Part shown: one piece after another, positions 1-12,088 of the stretch
How the letters are laid out: each line of letters begins with the position of its first letter
How positions within the stretch are numbered: the first letter of the stretch is position 1
Assembly: GCA_030789695.1 (NCBI GenBank)
Contig: CM061142.1
Location: 567,849,281 to 567,913,280 of the forward strand
Reading direction: 5' to 3'
Source of the DNA: Scilla litardierei
Lineage: Eukaryota; Streptophyta; Magnoliopsida; Asparagales; Asparagaceae
DNA: 64,000 bases
Notes under the pieces: generated by a model
What the model was told of the DNA's origin: nothing
The model's database searches: none
Seen by the model: only the letters and a program-made list of their open reading frames with translations
Made by a program: the position numbers and the translations under genes

Positions 1-1574
<1,574 letters not shown>

Positions 1575-2472
1575 GTCTCTCATACATGCATATTGCATGG
1601 GTATTTTGCTTTACTATTTATTATTTAAGCATATACATTGATTGTGTGTGATGTTTCATGATTTTGAAATTATTTTCAAATTATTTTTCATGAAAATAGG
1701 ACCTTGGGGATTACATTGTTATACATGTATTTATTGATGCATATGTATGACAATGGGAAAGTTAATATGCCATGTATGTTTAAAAGTATTTTAAAACATA
1801 TTTTAACTCTCATGTTGGGTTATTTTTAGATGATTTTCTACTATTGGTTATTATGATCTCAAATTCAACCCATTAATGTTTCTAACATTTTATTTGTTAT
1901 ACTTTAAATTGGCAAAATCATTTGTAACATTGTTGCTTGATTTTTCTATATCAATGCAATGATACAATTATGGCCCATTGCTTCAATTATTACTTTTAAT
2001 CGGTAAAGATTTTTTTTCTTTTACAATTGGTATTGATCATAGGAGTCAACATTTTGATTTTTTTATATGATCTAGGGGGAGTATGTGATAGTGATGAATA
2101 CCCACTTAAGTTTATTATTAGGTATCATACATCCTTAATCTCTTGGTTGTTTATCACATTTTTAAACGGAGTCAATGATAAGAGTTATTTCTTGTATGTT
2201 TGATGTCCACTTTTTTGACAATGACAAGGAGAAGAGGGATATGGATTATGTAAATCATCTTATATCATGTATGGGGAGATAGATACTCATATATGGGGAG
2301 AAAGATATTAGAGATTCTGTTTATATAATCCATGCATATTATATGTCACTATTGTGTTACAACTAGTTTATCAATTTTCAATTGGTGCATATAAGTAGGG
2401 GAGCTCATTAGCATTGTGCTTTATTTGTTTATGTTTTACATAATGTGTGTCATCATCAAAAAAGGGGGAGAA
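1575..2472 (+). other. 3' untranslated region and polypurine tract of element A
   Basis: AT-rich, non-coding, similar to 47783-48700 of element B. It ends with a purine tract (about 2459-2472, AAAAAAGGGGGAGAATG) directly before the LTR, the usual plus-strand priming site. No gene is seen. Confidence 0.8.
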
Positions 2473-2885
2473 TGTTAGGTATTGGTGTTTTAGACTAATA
2501 TTGTTTTGATGATGATAACATCATTATGTTGTTGCCAATAACTTTTTGGAGACTAAATGCTTGGTGCAAGGATGGACATCAAGAGGAGCATTGCCAAAGA
2601 TTGAAACTTGATGAAGGGAAGCTCATCAAGCTTGGAAGATGATGGAGAGATCAAGGCCACTCTTGCTTGAAGACTTAGACTCTAGGAGATGCAAATTGTA
2701 ATCCATGTAATTCTTTATTACTTGTATTTCTCTTTTTGAGTCTAGGATCATGTAATGACTTGATTAGATGGTCTCGCATTCATACATATGCATTAACTAT
2801 CTAAGTGACCCTTAGGATATTTATAGAATCCAATCCAATATGTCACTCATGCCAAATAACTCAATTGGAGTTTTTAGCCTTCTAA

Positions 2886-3388
2886 CAGGCGCCTGCTGAA
2901 GGCAGAATAGTCGACTAGGTGATCTCCAGGCACACGACCAACATTCTATAGGTGGCTGTTATGCACAGCTCAAGGCAACAATTTTTTGACTCGTTCTTGA
3001 GCTTTTCATGCAGGCGATTGAAGAACAAAAGAGAGGCGCCTGACAATTGTTCAGAAGTCCACTGAGTGCCAATGTGTGTAACCTATCAAACTGGAGCACC
3101 AATTCAACTTGTGTGGCAGCCGACTGATGTAGAGTTTTCGTTCGCCTTCTTTCTTCAGTCGCCTGGACTTTGTTCATCAGTCGTCTGAATGCACAAGTGC
3201 AAAAGTTGACATTTATCAGCTCCTTTCCATCCCATGTGACAGTCACCTAACGAAGTCTTAACAGGCGTCTGCACATTGTACATGCACCTGTGTAGTCTTC
3301 TACAGTTGCATGTCCTGGCTCAGATTATATCCATTAGGAATAATCTGACCGTTGATCAGTCGCATGTCCCTTGACCAACAGTCACTTG
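2886..3388 (+). promoter_or_regulatory. Degenerate CAGGCGCCTG / CAGTCGCCTG palindrome array
   Basis: About ten scattered copies related to CAGGCGCCTG, CAGTCGCCTG and CAGCCGACTG lie in the U3 part of the LTR, about 85 bp upstream of the TATA box. It is an eroded relative of the cleaner array in element B. A promoter-proximal protein-binding role is inferred from position only. Confidence 0.6.
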
Positions 3389-3472
3389 TCCGAGCCGTAA
3401 ACTACCAAAATCTTGTCGTTGCAGACTTCTATCTTTGGGTTTTTGCTTGGTTTTATGGAGTTTTTGTGGCTT

Positions 3473-3484
3473 CCTATAAATAGG
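3473..3484 (+). promoter_or_regulatory. TATA box of element A LTR
   Basis: CCTATAAATAGG, a good plant TATA match, lies downstream of the palindrome array and upstream of the hairpin-rich leader. It marks the likely U3/R border region. Confidence 0.7.
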
Positions 3485-3754
3485 AATGAGCTTAGTTCAT
3501 TTAGAACTCTTGACAGATATTTTATATCATTGAGAATCATTAAGCCACTCTTCTTCTCTCATTTTCCTCTCATGAGCAATATTCTCTTCATGCATTGAAG
3601 CTAGCTCAAGAGAAATCTTCCAAGTGCAATGAAGCTCATCTCAACACTTAGATATCCTCTTCCATACCTTGCATTCATATTGAGTAAGTTCATCTCATCA
3701 AGGCATATGTAATAGTCTATTTGTTTCATTTGTTTCTTGAAACCCTAACTTCTT

Positions 3755-3960
3755 TGTAGAGTTAGTTTCTCTCTTTTTGATAGTTTAACACTTTCTTTGT
3801 CAGAGTTAGATTCTCTCTGTGTGAGAGTTTAACCCTTGTGTAGGGTTGGTTGAGTACTCTCTTTGTGAGAGTTAGGTTCTCTCTTTGTGAGAGTTCAAAT
3901 CCCTTATGCAGGGTATCTCTTTGTGAGATTGTATTCACTACCTTGTATAGGATCATTGTG
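3755..3960 (+). other. Leader hairpin chain, element A
   Basis: Consecutive short hairpins with different stems and a similar loop: AACCCT-TGTGT-AGGGTT, ACTCTC-TTTGT-GAGAGT, CTCTC-TTTGT-GAGAG, ATCTC-TTTGT-GAGAT. They lie downstream of the TATA box, so they would be in the RNA leader. The same design occurs in element B. Confidence 0.65.
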
Positions 3961-4174
3961 AACATTGGTGTGGCTGAATGTACCTAGGTTGGGGAACCAG
4001 AGTAAAATCTTTATGTTAACGTTTGCTTGATTGTGTTGTTTAAATTCCTCTTGCACTTATAATTCCGCATTTGCAAGTTTAATTTTTAATTGAACGATTA
4101 TTGATATTACTCTATTCACCCCAACCCCTAGAGTGTTTGTTGTTAGTATTGCAAGGTACATACAGTTCTCACAC

Positions 4175-4443
4175 TGTCATGGTGGAAACAATATAAAGCT
4201 AGTTATCTAATTCTTTCCATCATGGCTTGTGATTTGCTAGCTGTACCCATATCTACTGTTTCTTCGAAGTCGGCTTTTAGTTCAAGTAGTCGTGTTTTTA
4301 GCAACAAGAGGTCAAGGCAGAAGGAAGATATAGTCTAAGTGGGGGTTTGTGTGAAGGATTGGTTCAAGGCTGAAGCAAAGACCCAACATGAGAATGACCT
4401 TTCTGAACACTCTGAAGAAGAAGCAGCAGCAGAAGAGACTTGA
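4175..4443 (+). pseudogene. hAT transposase C-terminal (dimerisation) domain remnant
   Basis: Directly after the LTR of element A the plus strand reads a hAT C-terminal domain: SWWK, then MACDLLAVPISTVSSKSAFS, SSRVF and, after an in-frame TAA (4336-4338), VKDWFKAE. This is the conserved end of plant hAT (Ac-like) transposases, which cut and paste hAT elements in the nucleus. The frame ends at TGA 4441-4443. The 5' part of the gene is missing because element A sits in it. Dead as a protein, but it dates the hAT copy as older than element A. Confidence 0.8.
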
Positions 4444-5051
4444 TGCTAGATTGCTTTACTTGTATCAGTATTTCCTTACGTGTATTGGATTTTTTATTTT
4501 TGGCCATTGTATGAGGGGCAAGTCTGGCCAATGTATGTCCCTCCCAAAAAAAATTCAATTAATATAATTAAAGGTTCATCCCGAAACCTTCGAGAATTTC
4601 GGGATTAAAAAATTTTCTTTCCAACACTTAACATGTTACATTTACTATATAAATTTTTTTATAAGTTACTTATGTTTTTACAACGTATATATGAATTTTT
4701 TAGATTTATTCCTTATTTATTATATTTTATAAAAATTAAATATGTTTCTTATTTATTTTATAAGTTACTTATTTATTTTATAAGTTACTTATTTTTTCCA
4801 GCACTTAACATGTTACATTTACTATATAAATTTATAAATTACTTATTTATTTATAAGATACTTATTTTTTTATAAGTTATTTATTTTCTAAGTTACTTAT
4901 TTTTTTCCAACACTTAACATGTTACATTTAATATATAAAAATTTTAAATTACTTATATTTTTACAACATATATATGAAATTTTTAGATTTTTTCGTATTT
5001 ATTATATATTTTTTAAAAAATTACTCATTTTTTTAATTTTTTAATTTTTAA
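4444..5051. repeat. AT-rich subterminal region with repeats, probable hAT 3' end
   Basis: Non-coding and very AT-rich. A unit containing CAACACTTAACATGTTACAT recurs near 4622, 4799 and 4909, each time followed by an ACTATATAAA-like stretch, and TTATAAGTTACTTATTT recurs between them. Subterminal direct repeats are usual in hAT elements, and the transposase remnant is adjacent, so this is probably the 3' subterminal part. No terminal inverted repeat could be paired. Confidence 0.5.
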
Positions 5052-5057
5052 AAAAAA

Positions 5058-5215
5058 TAGCCGGGCCGGGCCGGGCTAGGGCTGGTGGGCCGGGCTAGGC
5101 AGGGGTTTCTCACTGCCCTGTCGGCACGGCCCTGGTTTGGCAACAGTCCGGGCAGCCCAGCCTTTAGCCCGGCCAAGCCCTGGCCCGGGCTAGGCTGGCC
5201 CGGATGGGCCTTTTT
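5058..5215. repeat. GC-rich GCCGGGCC / GGCCCGG palindromic cluster
   Basis: About ten overlapping GGGCCGGGC-like and GCCCGGCC-like words crowd into 150 bp, in sharp base-composition contrast to the AT-rich sequence to the left. GC-rich clusters of this sort are seen in subterminal regions of some plant hAT elements, where transposase binds. It may therefore be the outer hAT end; that assignment is inference. Confidence 0.5.
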
Positions 5216-5600
5216 GCCACGATGAGGTAGTTCTCCTCCTCCTCCTCCTTTATCCATGAGTTCTTCTTCTTCTTCTTCTTCAGACTCTGAATCAGTTGTC
5301 TGAGGGTCAAATTGGAACAAACGGAGAAGACCCCCACGGCCGCAGTCCCGATGAGGTCACGATGTTCGAAAAGACAGTTGGTTGAAACTGCCAACGATAA
5401 CACGAACGTGATTTCTTGGGTCGAGGAGCCTCCACACTCCGATGACGTGTCGGAGATCACCCAACCCTTGGGATCTACACGTACCCTTGATAAAGGGAAG
5501 TGGTTAGCCCTCGATATCACCAGCTCTAAGTCTCCGATCTTGCAAGCTATGAAGAGGAATTTTCAGTTCCCTTGGAGATCAAAAACATGGTCTCTAAGGT
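5216..5600. other. Unassigned stretch
   Basis: Contains CTC/TTC trinucleotide runs (5230-5280) and an open frame at 5312-5620 (+) of 102 codons with no family I recognise. It may be part of the hAT remnant or of the left part of element H. No gene is claimed. Confidence 0.3.
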
Positions 5601-6526
5601 ACCTGCTACCTCAGTCTTGAAGATCCAAGCTGAGTGCATCTGACCCCTTTCGGGGTTAGGATCCCTCACTGTAATGAGCAGATCTGTTTCCCTGCGAAGA
5701 ATGAGATTGGAGTGTATGTAAAGATGCTCAACGTCGAGAAAATGCAAAAGATATTTATAGTAACCGCGAGTAATACAGATCGTATGTAAAGATTGCAGTG
5801 GTATGAGTACCGACTAATTGTATATCAAGTTAGCTATGCGAAAAAAAACAAGGGAGGGGTAATTACACTAAAAATACAAAGATAAAGAAAGGTGCCCAGG
5901 CCAAGCATCACCATTAGTGCAAATTGAGCATACGGGTCGATCTAACTTCTCAAGTCAATGGATTATAGTCCTAGATGATAGTCGAATCTCAATCCTCCTC
6001 CTCTCGACGTCCAAGCGTAAGAGGATTCGAAGAATAGGTTGGATCCTATTTCTTAGCCTCGATGGTTAGTCGGATGCTACGGTAGTGGTAATTCTAGCGA
6101 GTGTGCCCGACGGTTGGTCGGCGCCTGGCACTAGATAGTCATCCCTCCTCCGCTAAGAGGTGGGATGAATTGAACTCATCCAAACATATTCCTAAGACTA
6201 AAAACCCTAATTGGGACGATATCTGGGGCCAATCCACCCACATGAACAATCAACACTAGGGTTAAGCTAAGCCCTAGGCACAAGGTCTACTCTATTAACA
6301 TCACAATAAGAGATAAACATCAAATACGGGAAGACATCACAAGAAGCAATAAAAGGAAATTAAGAGCAGTGCAAATAAAATTAAATTAATGATAAAGAAG
6401 GATTCATTACAATATAACTAAAATTAAAGGTCTTACATTCAACATGAAGAACAACCCCCAAAGGTGGAGAAACCCCCAAGAAATCACAAAAGAAAAGGGA
6501 CTTCCTCCCTCATTTAGCACTCAGCC

Positions 6527-6533
6527 TTAAATA
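6527..6533 (-). promoter_or_regulatory. TATA box of H LTR
   Basis: TATTTAA on the minus strand, in CCGTATTTAAGGC, just downstream of the palindrome array. Confidence 0.55.
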
Positions 6534-6554
6534 CGGCTGCTGAAAATTAAGGGT

Positions 6555-6857
6555 GCATGGCCGGGCCGTAAATCTGCATGGTCATGCCGCCACAAAATAG
6601 CCTAGGGAACGGCTGTGCTGCAGCTTTGAGCACGGATGTGCTGCAAGTCGACACGGCCATGTCGATCTTCCTTTAAGCCCAAATTACAGGCAGCACGGTC
6701 GTGTAAGAGGACCGTGCTACTGGGGGAACTTTTTGCTTCCTGCGGGGGAATTAGCACGGTCATGCGGTAAATCAGCACAGCCATGCAAATGCTGTTGTAG
6801 CTCCTGCCATGGCCTCATGATATAGCACGACTGTGCAGTTGGACACACGGCCGTGCA
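6555..6857 (-). promoter_or_regulatory. GCACGGCCGTGC-type palindrome array in LTR of H
   Basis: About a dozen variants of GCACGGCCGTGC (GCATGGCCGGGC, GCACGGTCGTG, CACGGCCATGTCG, GCACGACTGTGC, ACACGGCCGTGC) occur in 300 bp. On the minus strand they lie directly upstream of the TATA box at 6527-6533, matching the layout of the other LTRs in the window. Confidence 0.65.
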
Positions 6858-7111
6858 ATCTGCTTTTTGGCTCGTATCTCCCCTCCTTTAGTTCTGATCT
6901 TTGCTAATACTTGTAGTTTTCTCTCCCTTGCTCAACAAATCACAGATTTGTATTGTTTGGGCGTGAATTCCCTGAAAATGCACAAAATACATACCCAACA
7001 AATCAAATAGATAAAAACGTGTAAAACGATCGAAATAGCGAGAATGATATGGAATAAATGAGAAATGTGAAGGGTGAAAGTGGAGAAAAAAGATGTATAA
7101 AATGAGTAACA

Positions 7112-7172
7112 AATCCCTAGCTAAACTCTTGACCATCCCGAGCAAGACAATAATAGATTATGGGGAGAGATT
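7112..7172 (-). mobile_element. Internal sequence of element H, left fragment
   Basis: The first 61 bases of the H internal region, starting with the eroded polypurine tract. It is cut at 7172 by element D; H resumes at 59118. AGATT at 7168-7172 is repeated at 59113-59117 as the TSD of D. Confidence 0.6.
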
Positions 7173-7195
7173 TGAAGGGTTTTAATGGACCCTTA
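7173..7195 (-). repeat. Left LTR of D, first 23 bases
   Basis: Starts TGAAGGGTTTTAATGG. It matches the right D LTR at 56708-56730 (CGAAGGGTTTTCATGG, where the terminal T has become C). CCTTA at 7191-7195 is the TSD of element B, repeated at 50514-50518, where the LTR resumes. Confidence 0.85.
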
Positions 7196-7639
7196 TGTTG
7201 AGTATTGGTGTTTCATACCAATCTTATTTTGATGATGATCACAACATTATGTTGTTACTAATGACTCTCATGTTTTAGTCTCTCAGTTTTATTTCAAGAA
7301 TATCTTTCTTGGAGACTAATCACTTGGTGCAAGGATGGACATCAAGTGAAGAAGGACCATTGCTTGGACTCAAGGAGTGCCAAAGCTTAGAGATGATGGA
7401 GAGCAATCAAGGCATCAAGATTGAAGACTTAAACTCTAAAGAAAGCATTGTAATCCATGTAATTTACTTTATTGCTTTCTCTCTCTTTTGAGTCTAGGAT
7501 TAATGTAATGCCTTGTTAGATGGTTTACTCATTCATGCATATGCATTTATCCATCTTAGTGAGCCTTAGGATTATCATAGAATCCAACCCAATAGGTTCA
7601 CTTTGTCCAAAGACTCATTTGGAGTCTCTGGCTTTCCAT

Positions 7640-8146
7640 CAGTCGCCTGATGATGGAAAAACAATCGACTGGGTGATTTCCAATCGCCTGTAGTCCTTCT
7701 ACAGTCGCCTGATATGCACAGCTCAAGTCATAATTTCTATTGACTCAAACTTGAGCTTTACGCAGAGTCGACTACTGGTCAGTTTACAGTCGCCTGTAGA
7801 TTGTTCATCAGTCACTTGAGTAGCGTTAGTGCACTCTCTGCATCTCTCTGTCGTTTCTCCATATTATTTAGCAGACGACTGATTAAGGTTTTACAGTCGC
7901 CTAACTAATAGACAGTCGACTGTATTATTGACATCAGTCGCCTGTGTGCTTAACTGGAGAAAGAGTGCAGCTTTCTGTTTTATTCCATCCCCTGCAGTAG
8001 TCGCCAGCTGAAGGATTAACAGGCACATGTCATGTTCTCAGTCGACTGTACTGTCTTCATCAGTTGATTGTCCTGGCTCAGATTATAGCCGTTGGATATT
8101 TTCTAGCCATTGATCAGTCGATTGTCTTATGATCATCAATCGACTG
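7640..8146 (+). promoter_or_regulatory. CAGTCGACTG / CAGTCGCCTG palindrome array, 5' LTR of B
   Basis: About 17 copies of CAGTCGACTG, CAGTCGCCTG and close variants in about 500 bp, ending some 85 bp before the TATA box. The full palindrome CAGTCGACTG and the half-changed CAGTCGCCTG alternate. Matches 49144-49651 in the 3' LTR. Confidence 0.75.
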
Positions 8147-8229
8147 TTCTTGTCGTTTTTGCCCTGTTTCTAGCCATTGCAGAATCGATTCTTTGGCTGT
8201 TTTCTTGGGTTTTGGGTTTGATATATGGC

Positions 8230-8243
8230 TCCTATATATATGA
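8230..8243 (+). promoter_or_regulatory. TATA box of B 5' LTR
   Basis: TCCTATATATATGAG-type box matching 49736-49750 of the 3' LTR. Element C entered within about 10 bp downstream of it, so any RNA started here would run into C. Confidence 0.7.
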
Positions 8244-8614
8244 GTGTGTTGTGATCGCCCACCCCGAACACACACCCAGGGCGGGGGACTCGCTAGTCTT
8301 ACCGCAAGCGCACGGTGTAGCGGCGAGCAGGTTCCGAACACGAGGAGGGAAAATGATGGTGTCTTCTTCAATTCAACTGGCTATAAGAACAGTCGAGAAA
8401 TATTCGCAATAAAGCGGTCACAGTCGTTCAATTGTATAAAGGAAATATCAAATTAATAAAGACGCCTAGTGATAGGGAATCCCCGCTACAAACCGTATCT
8501 CGTCCTCGTGATTCGTAGGATTCACAATTGCTAGACTAGAAATTCAGGTGAACTAGTTGCAACTAAATGTAGAACCAAGCTCACACTCTCGTGTTATTGC
8601 CGGTCTATAGCGAA

Positions 8615-8912
8615 CCTAGGGTAGGGTCCAATCTCTTGCAAACCCTAACCTAGGCAAGCTAGCGTGAAGAACAACATCATCATTCAATCGTATCTCGAGC
8701 CCACTCTCGTGTAAACTCAAGCTACGACCTAGGTTGGGATAGTTCCTACCCATCCAATCTCTTGCAAATGGGTATTGGTATAGAATTGCAATCGAAAACC
8801 CTAGTTTTGGTCCAATCTCTTGCAAACCGATTCCAGAGAAGTCCAATTGTAACCCAATTAGAATTTCTAGGGCTTCCTATCGAGTTGGGATCCAATCTCT
8901 TGCAAATCCCAA
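8615..8912 (-). other. Leader hairpin chain of C: constant 14-nt loop, variable stems
   Basis: The 14-mer CCAATCTCTTGCAA (plus strand) occurs four times, each flanked by a different pair of complementary arms: a 13-bp stem with one mismatch (8615-8627 with 8642-8654, inner arms TAGGGT/ACCCTA), TACCCAT/ATGGGTA (8747-8753, 8768-8774), a shorter GGT/ACC stem near 8816-8831, and TTGGGAT/ATCCCAA (8885-8891, 8906-8912). A related loop CCACTCTCGTGTAA lies near 8700-8715. The chain is downstream of the TATA box in the transcribed strand. Confidence 0.75.
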
Positions 8913-9305
8913 TCGGTATGAATCCCTAGCTATTCGTATTAAATCGATCCCAAACTAACCCCAATCAATTCTAGCAATAATTTCACCAATTCATCACAAA
9001 TTAGAAATAGGGTTCGTAGGGTTCATCCCTACGCCCCAAGATGATAAAACTACTCACAATTCAAAATGCAATTCATTAGGAATTCAATAGAAATATCAAT
9101 AGAAATCATTGCAATAGAAAATATATCAACAAAAATGAGGTTTTTGATAGAGAGAGAGAGACAAACCAATGAAGTTTCAATAGCATCCAACAAAATAACA
9201 CTTTTATCTCTCTCCAAAAGAACTAAATCTAATCTCCTAAAAAGTAATCTAAAAAGGCTGTAAAAAGTCTGAAAAAAGCTCTCTAAACTAGGTTAAAAAC
9301 TGGGG

Positions 9306-9312
9306 TTAAATA
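9306..9312 (-). promoter_or_regulatory. TATA box of C left LTR
   Basis: TATTTAA on the minus strand in GGGGTATTTAACCCC, about 85 bp downstream of the palindrome array. Confidence 0.6.
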
Positions 9313-9396
9313 CCCCCCAAAATCGCCCAAAAAACTGTGACAAAATTGCCCCTGCGTAGCCGGAAAATCGCAATTTACGCTACAGGCAGCGCGGCT

Positions 9397-9766
9397 CACT
9401 CGGCCGAGTGACAAATGTCATTCGGCCGAGTGACAAACCCTGACGGATTCCAGTAAGTCTGGACTTTTGGGGGTCGGCTCCTCGGGAGTCACTCGGCCGA
9501 GTGACTTTCTTCAATTCGGCTGATGGGGTTTCTTCACTCGGCCGAGTCGGAACTCGGGACTGCACTGACAGATTACAGTAAGTTAGGAATTTTTGGTTAC
9601 CGTCGTCTTGATGCCACTCAGGCGAGTGGTGTCTCCGTGGTTCGGCCAAGTGGGCTGGCGATGGTCGGCCGAGTGCACGCTGATACTCAGTCTGTTGCGT
9701 GTCCGATCTGGCCGGCCGAGCGGGCTGTCGATGGTCGGCCGAGTGACTCCTTCACTCGGCCGAGTG
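9397..9766 (-). promoter_or_regulatory. CACTCGGCCGAGTG palindrome array, left LTR of C
   Basis: About a dozen copies of the 14-bp palindrome CACTCGGCCGAGTG or its halves (TCGGCCGAGTG, CACTCGGCCGA) in 370 bp. The array is repeated in the other LTR (44257-44626) and inside the element (39541-39879). Confidence 0.8.
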
Positions 9767-10061
9767 ACATGCTGAAAATGCCCAATCTTCGTATTTTTGC
9801 TTCCTCGTTGCTCCTACGACGTTCTTTCTTCTTCCACTCCTCTCCAATCGCAGAATTCCCCTCAAAAAAGTCACGGGCGACACTCCGGAGTGGGTGCATA
9901 TCAGAATCACTCCAAATCGCTCCAAATCTCCTGAAATTTGACAAAAACAAGAAATCGTGAAAAGCATCGCAATATTGTCGAATAATCGTGAAAAACACGA
10001 TACGAGCGATCAAAATGGCATGCAAACATGCAGAAAAAAGGTGTAAAATATGGAGTGATCA

Positions 10062-12088
10062 AAATCCCCCAAGCTTACCTCTTACTCGTCCTCGAGGAAG
10101 ATGAGTAAAAAGCGAACCCGGTGGATAAAGATAATAGAAACGATGGAAGGGTGGAAAATAAAAGAAAAAGAAAAACAAAATAGAAAACGAAGAAGGAAGC
10201 TGCTAGATCATTTTTCTCAGGACGTGGGTTTTGCTTACTCATATAGCACGCATCGAATATAAAACACATGTCAAAGACTTTTATCTCGATATCATAGTTT
10301 AATGGTGCATTTGAAATAGAAAACCCAAGAATATCAATATAGCATGAAAAATGGAATAATTCTAGAATTAACATCGTCTGAAGCATCTAAAGCGGTATAC
10401 AAAATCGTAGATCACACACTTTTCAATTGAATGCTTTCTATAAGGAGTATAAGAGATATCACACAATAGAGTAGTAAGAATAGAAAAGAGCGGTTTTCAT
10501 GAAATGAATGCTAAGCGTAGATTTCTGGATTTCGTGAAACTTTAGCAATCTCACCGAGTATAAAATATTACTTAGCCTAAGTTGTCATGCACCGTCAAGT
10601 ATTCACTCTCTCACACATCATTGGATCCTCTCCCCCAAGCTTATCCATAAGCGTGGTGGCATAAACAAAAAAATATTTACATTCCCCGTTTCTTTTGAAG
10701 CTCCAAAAGTCAAAGAAATAAAAATAAAAGCAAAAGAGGGAAGAAAGAGAGAAAGGGTATGAGATGGGATCGTTTTCGAACTTCTTTTCTCTTTTCTTTT
10801 CTTTTTCTCAAATCTTTTTTTTCAAATAACAAATATACACAAATGATCCCAAATCAAAAGAGAAGGATATACAAGTATTTTTTTCTTTTTGGTTTTGGGG
10901 ATTTGGAGCATGGGATATAGTAACGGGGGGATGCCAATAATAGAATTGCTAAGGGGAGATTCACCAATGAATTTAAAATAGAGAAATAATGTTCAAGGTA
11001 TGTGGAGAAAGAAATAAATGTATCTCTCGGTTCACTCTATAGGACGTGCATGACAACTTCAGCAGTGTAATTTAATCTACTCAGTTTAATCTCAAAAAGC
11101 AAACTAGTCCAGATATATCAATGCTAGCAAACATTCAATCAACCTGAAGTGAAGCGTACAAATCATGCAATAAGAAGTGACATGAGAAAAGAAAGCAGTA
11201 CTCCAGATATAAGCAATCAATGCGTGAATCTTGGTGTGTTTTCTACGATAGCATACATATGAATCATAAGACATCAGCTAATAATAGAATTTCATCCATT
11301 TTCATACGGAAAAAGAAGTGGGTTACTATTTCTAAATGCAAAGCAGGACATAGCATATGATATCAGAAACAAAAGCTATGACATGACAAAATTAGCATGC
11401 ATACAGAGAAAAGCTAACACCACATCATCGTCATCACCGAAAAATCATCTCTAGCAAGAGATGAAAGAAGTAAAGATAAAAGAAAATAGAACTATTTACA
11501 ATGCAGCACACAAAGAAAATAAGAAAAACGTGATGCATGGTAAAAAATGAAAAAGTGATGAAAAATGGGTGCAAAAGCGGAAAAACCGTGAAAAAACTAA
11601 AAATAAAGGTGATAAAAGCAAAAAGTGTGAGAACTCACTCCCCCAAGCTAAAGTGCACAGTGTCCTCAATGTGCAAAGTGTGGCACACCGAGAGACGGGA
11701 AATGGGTGGGGTGGGTGAGGATGCATGCATGATACAAAAAAGGAAAAATAAACAAAAAATATGATGCAGATATGAATGATGCATGCAAAGATCAGAGTGA
11801 TGCAGGTAATGTGTCACCAAAAAAATACTCTCCCTCTCTCCCAAAAAGGATATAAAATGATGTGATCGGAACAGGGACCAAAATAGTGAGGGGAGGAGGG
11901 GGGGCAAAAAATATATCGACATGACCAGCAGAGAATGGGCAGCATAACGACAAAAAAGATCAATGGCATCAAGGGTGTGCCTAAGCTGGTGGTGCTGCAC
12001 CATCTCCGTCCTGTGGCGGAGGTGGAGTAGGAGGTGGTGGGGGTGGTGGTGGAGGTGTCTGCTGGGTGGGTGGGTGTAGCGGAGGCAG
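10062..12088 (-). other. 3' untranslated region of C with three polypurine-like tracts
   Basis: Non-coding 2 kb between the ORF1 stop and the 3' LTR. AGCTTGGGGGA-type tracts (minus strand) occur at 10066-10076 (the LTR-proximal true tract), 10631-10642 and 11637-11650. The third sits in a context (CCCCCAAGCTAAAGTGCACAG) like that at 60199 in element H. Short open frames here do not resemble proteins. Confidence 0.7.

Larger units (their letters stand above)
2473..4174 (+). repeat. 3' LTR of element A
   Basis: Begins TGTTAGGTATTGG after the purine tract and ends ...TTCTCACA. It aligns with the LTRs of element B over most of its length but is more diverged. Inside are a degenerate palindrome array (2886-3388), a TATA box (3473-3484) and a chain of small hairpins (about 3755-3960). 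Near the end it has the CTATTCACCCC...CTAGAG segment also present in the other Sirevirus-like LTRs here. Confidence 0.85.
5600..7111 (-). repeat. Left (3') LTR of old Athila-like element H (left end uncertain)
   Basis: The right end is set by alignment with element C: the LTR-to-internal junction of C (10041-10090) matches 7091-7135 here, including an eroded polypurine tract (AAATCCCTAGCT for AAATCCCCCAAGCT) and ...CATCCCGAGCAAG for ...CGTCCTCGAGGAAG. Inside, on the minus strand, a palindrome array (6555-6857) precedes a TATA box (6527-6533), the same order as in C. The left boundary is not visible and could be several hundred bases off. No coding capacity. Confidence 0.55.
7196..8251 (+). 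repeat. 5' LTR of B, first part
   Basis: Begins TGTTGAGTATTGGTG and matches 48701-49755. It contains the palindrome array (7640-8146) and TATA box (about 8230-8243). It stops at 8251 where element C is inserted; the last five bases TGTTG are the C duplication. Confidence 0.9.
8252..10061 (-). repeat. Left (3') LTR of C
   Basis: 1810 bp, TGATCGCCCACCCC...ATGGAGTGATCA, matching 43115-44921. On the minus strand the order is palindrome array (9766 down to 9397), TATA box (9312-9306), then the hairpin chain (8912 down to 8615). No real coding sequence. Confidence 0.92.

Noticed and set aside
4633..4875. An 80-codon hydrophobic membrane-like protein
   Set aside because: Produced by T-rich repeats of the hAT subterminal region (Phe, Leu, Tyr, Ile only).
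5312..5620. A 102-codon plus-strand gene
   Set aside because: No recognisable domain, and it lies between repeat remnants; kept only as an unassigned stretch.
9523..9960. A 145-codon plus-strand gene in the left LTR of C (and its copy in the right LTR)
   Set aside because: It lies across the palindrome array in the antisense direction of the element; the frame reflects the repeated GC-rich words.
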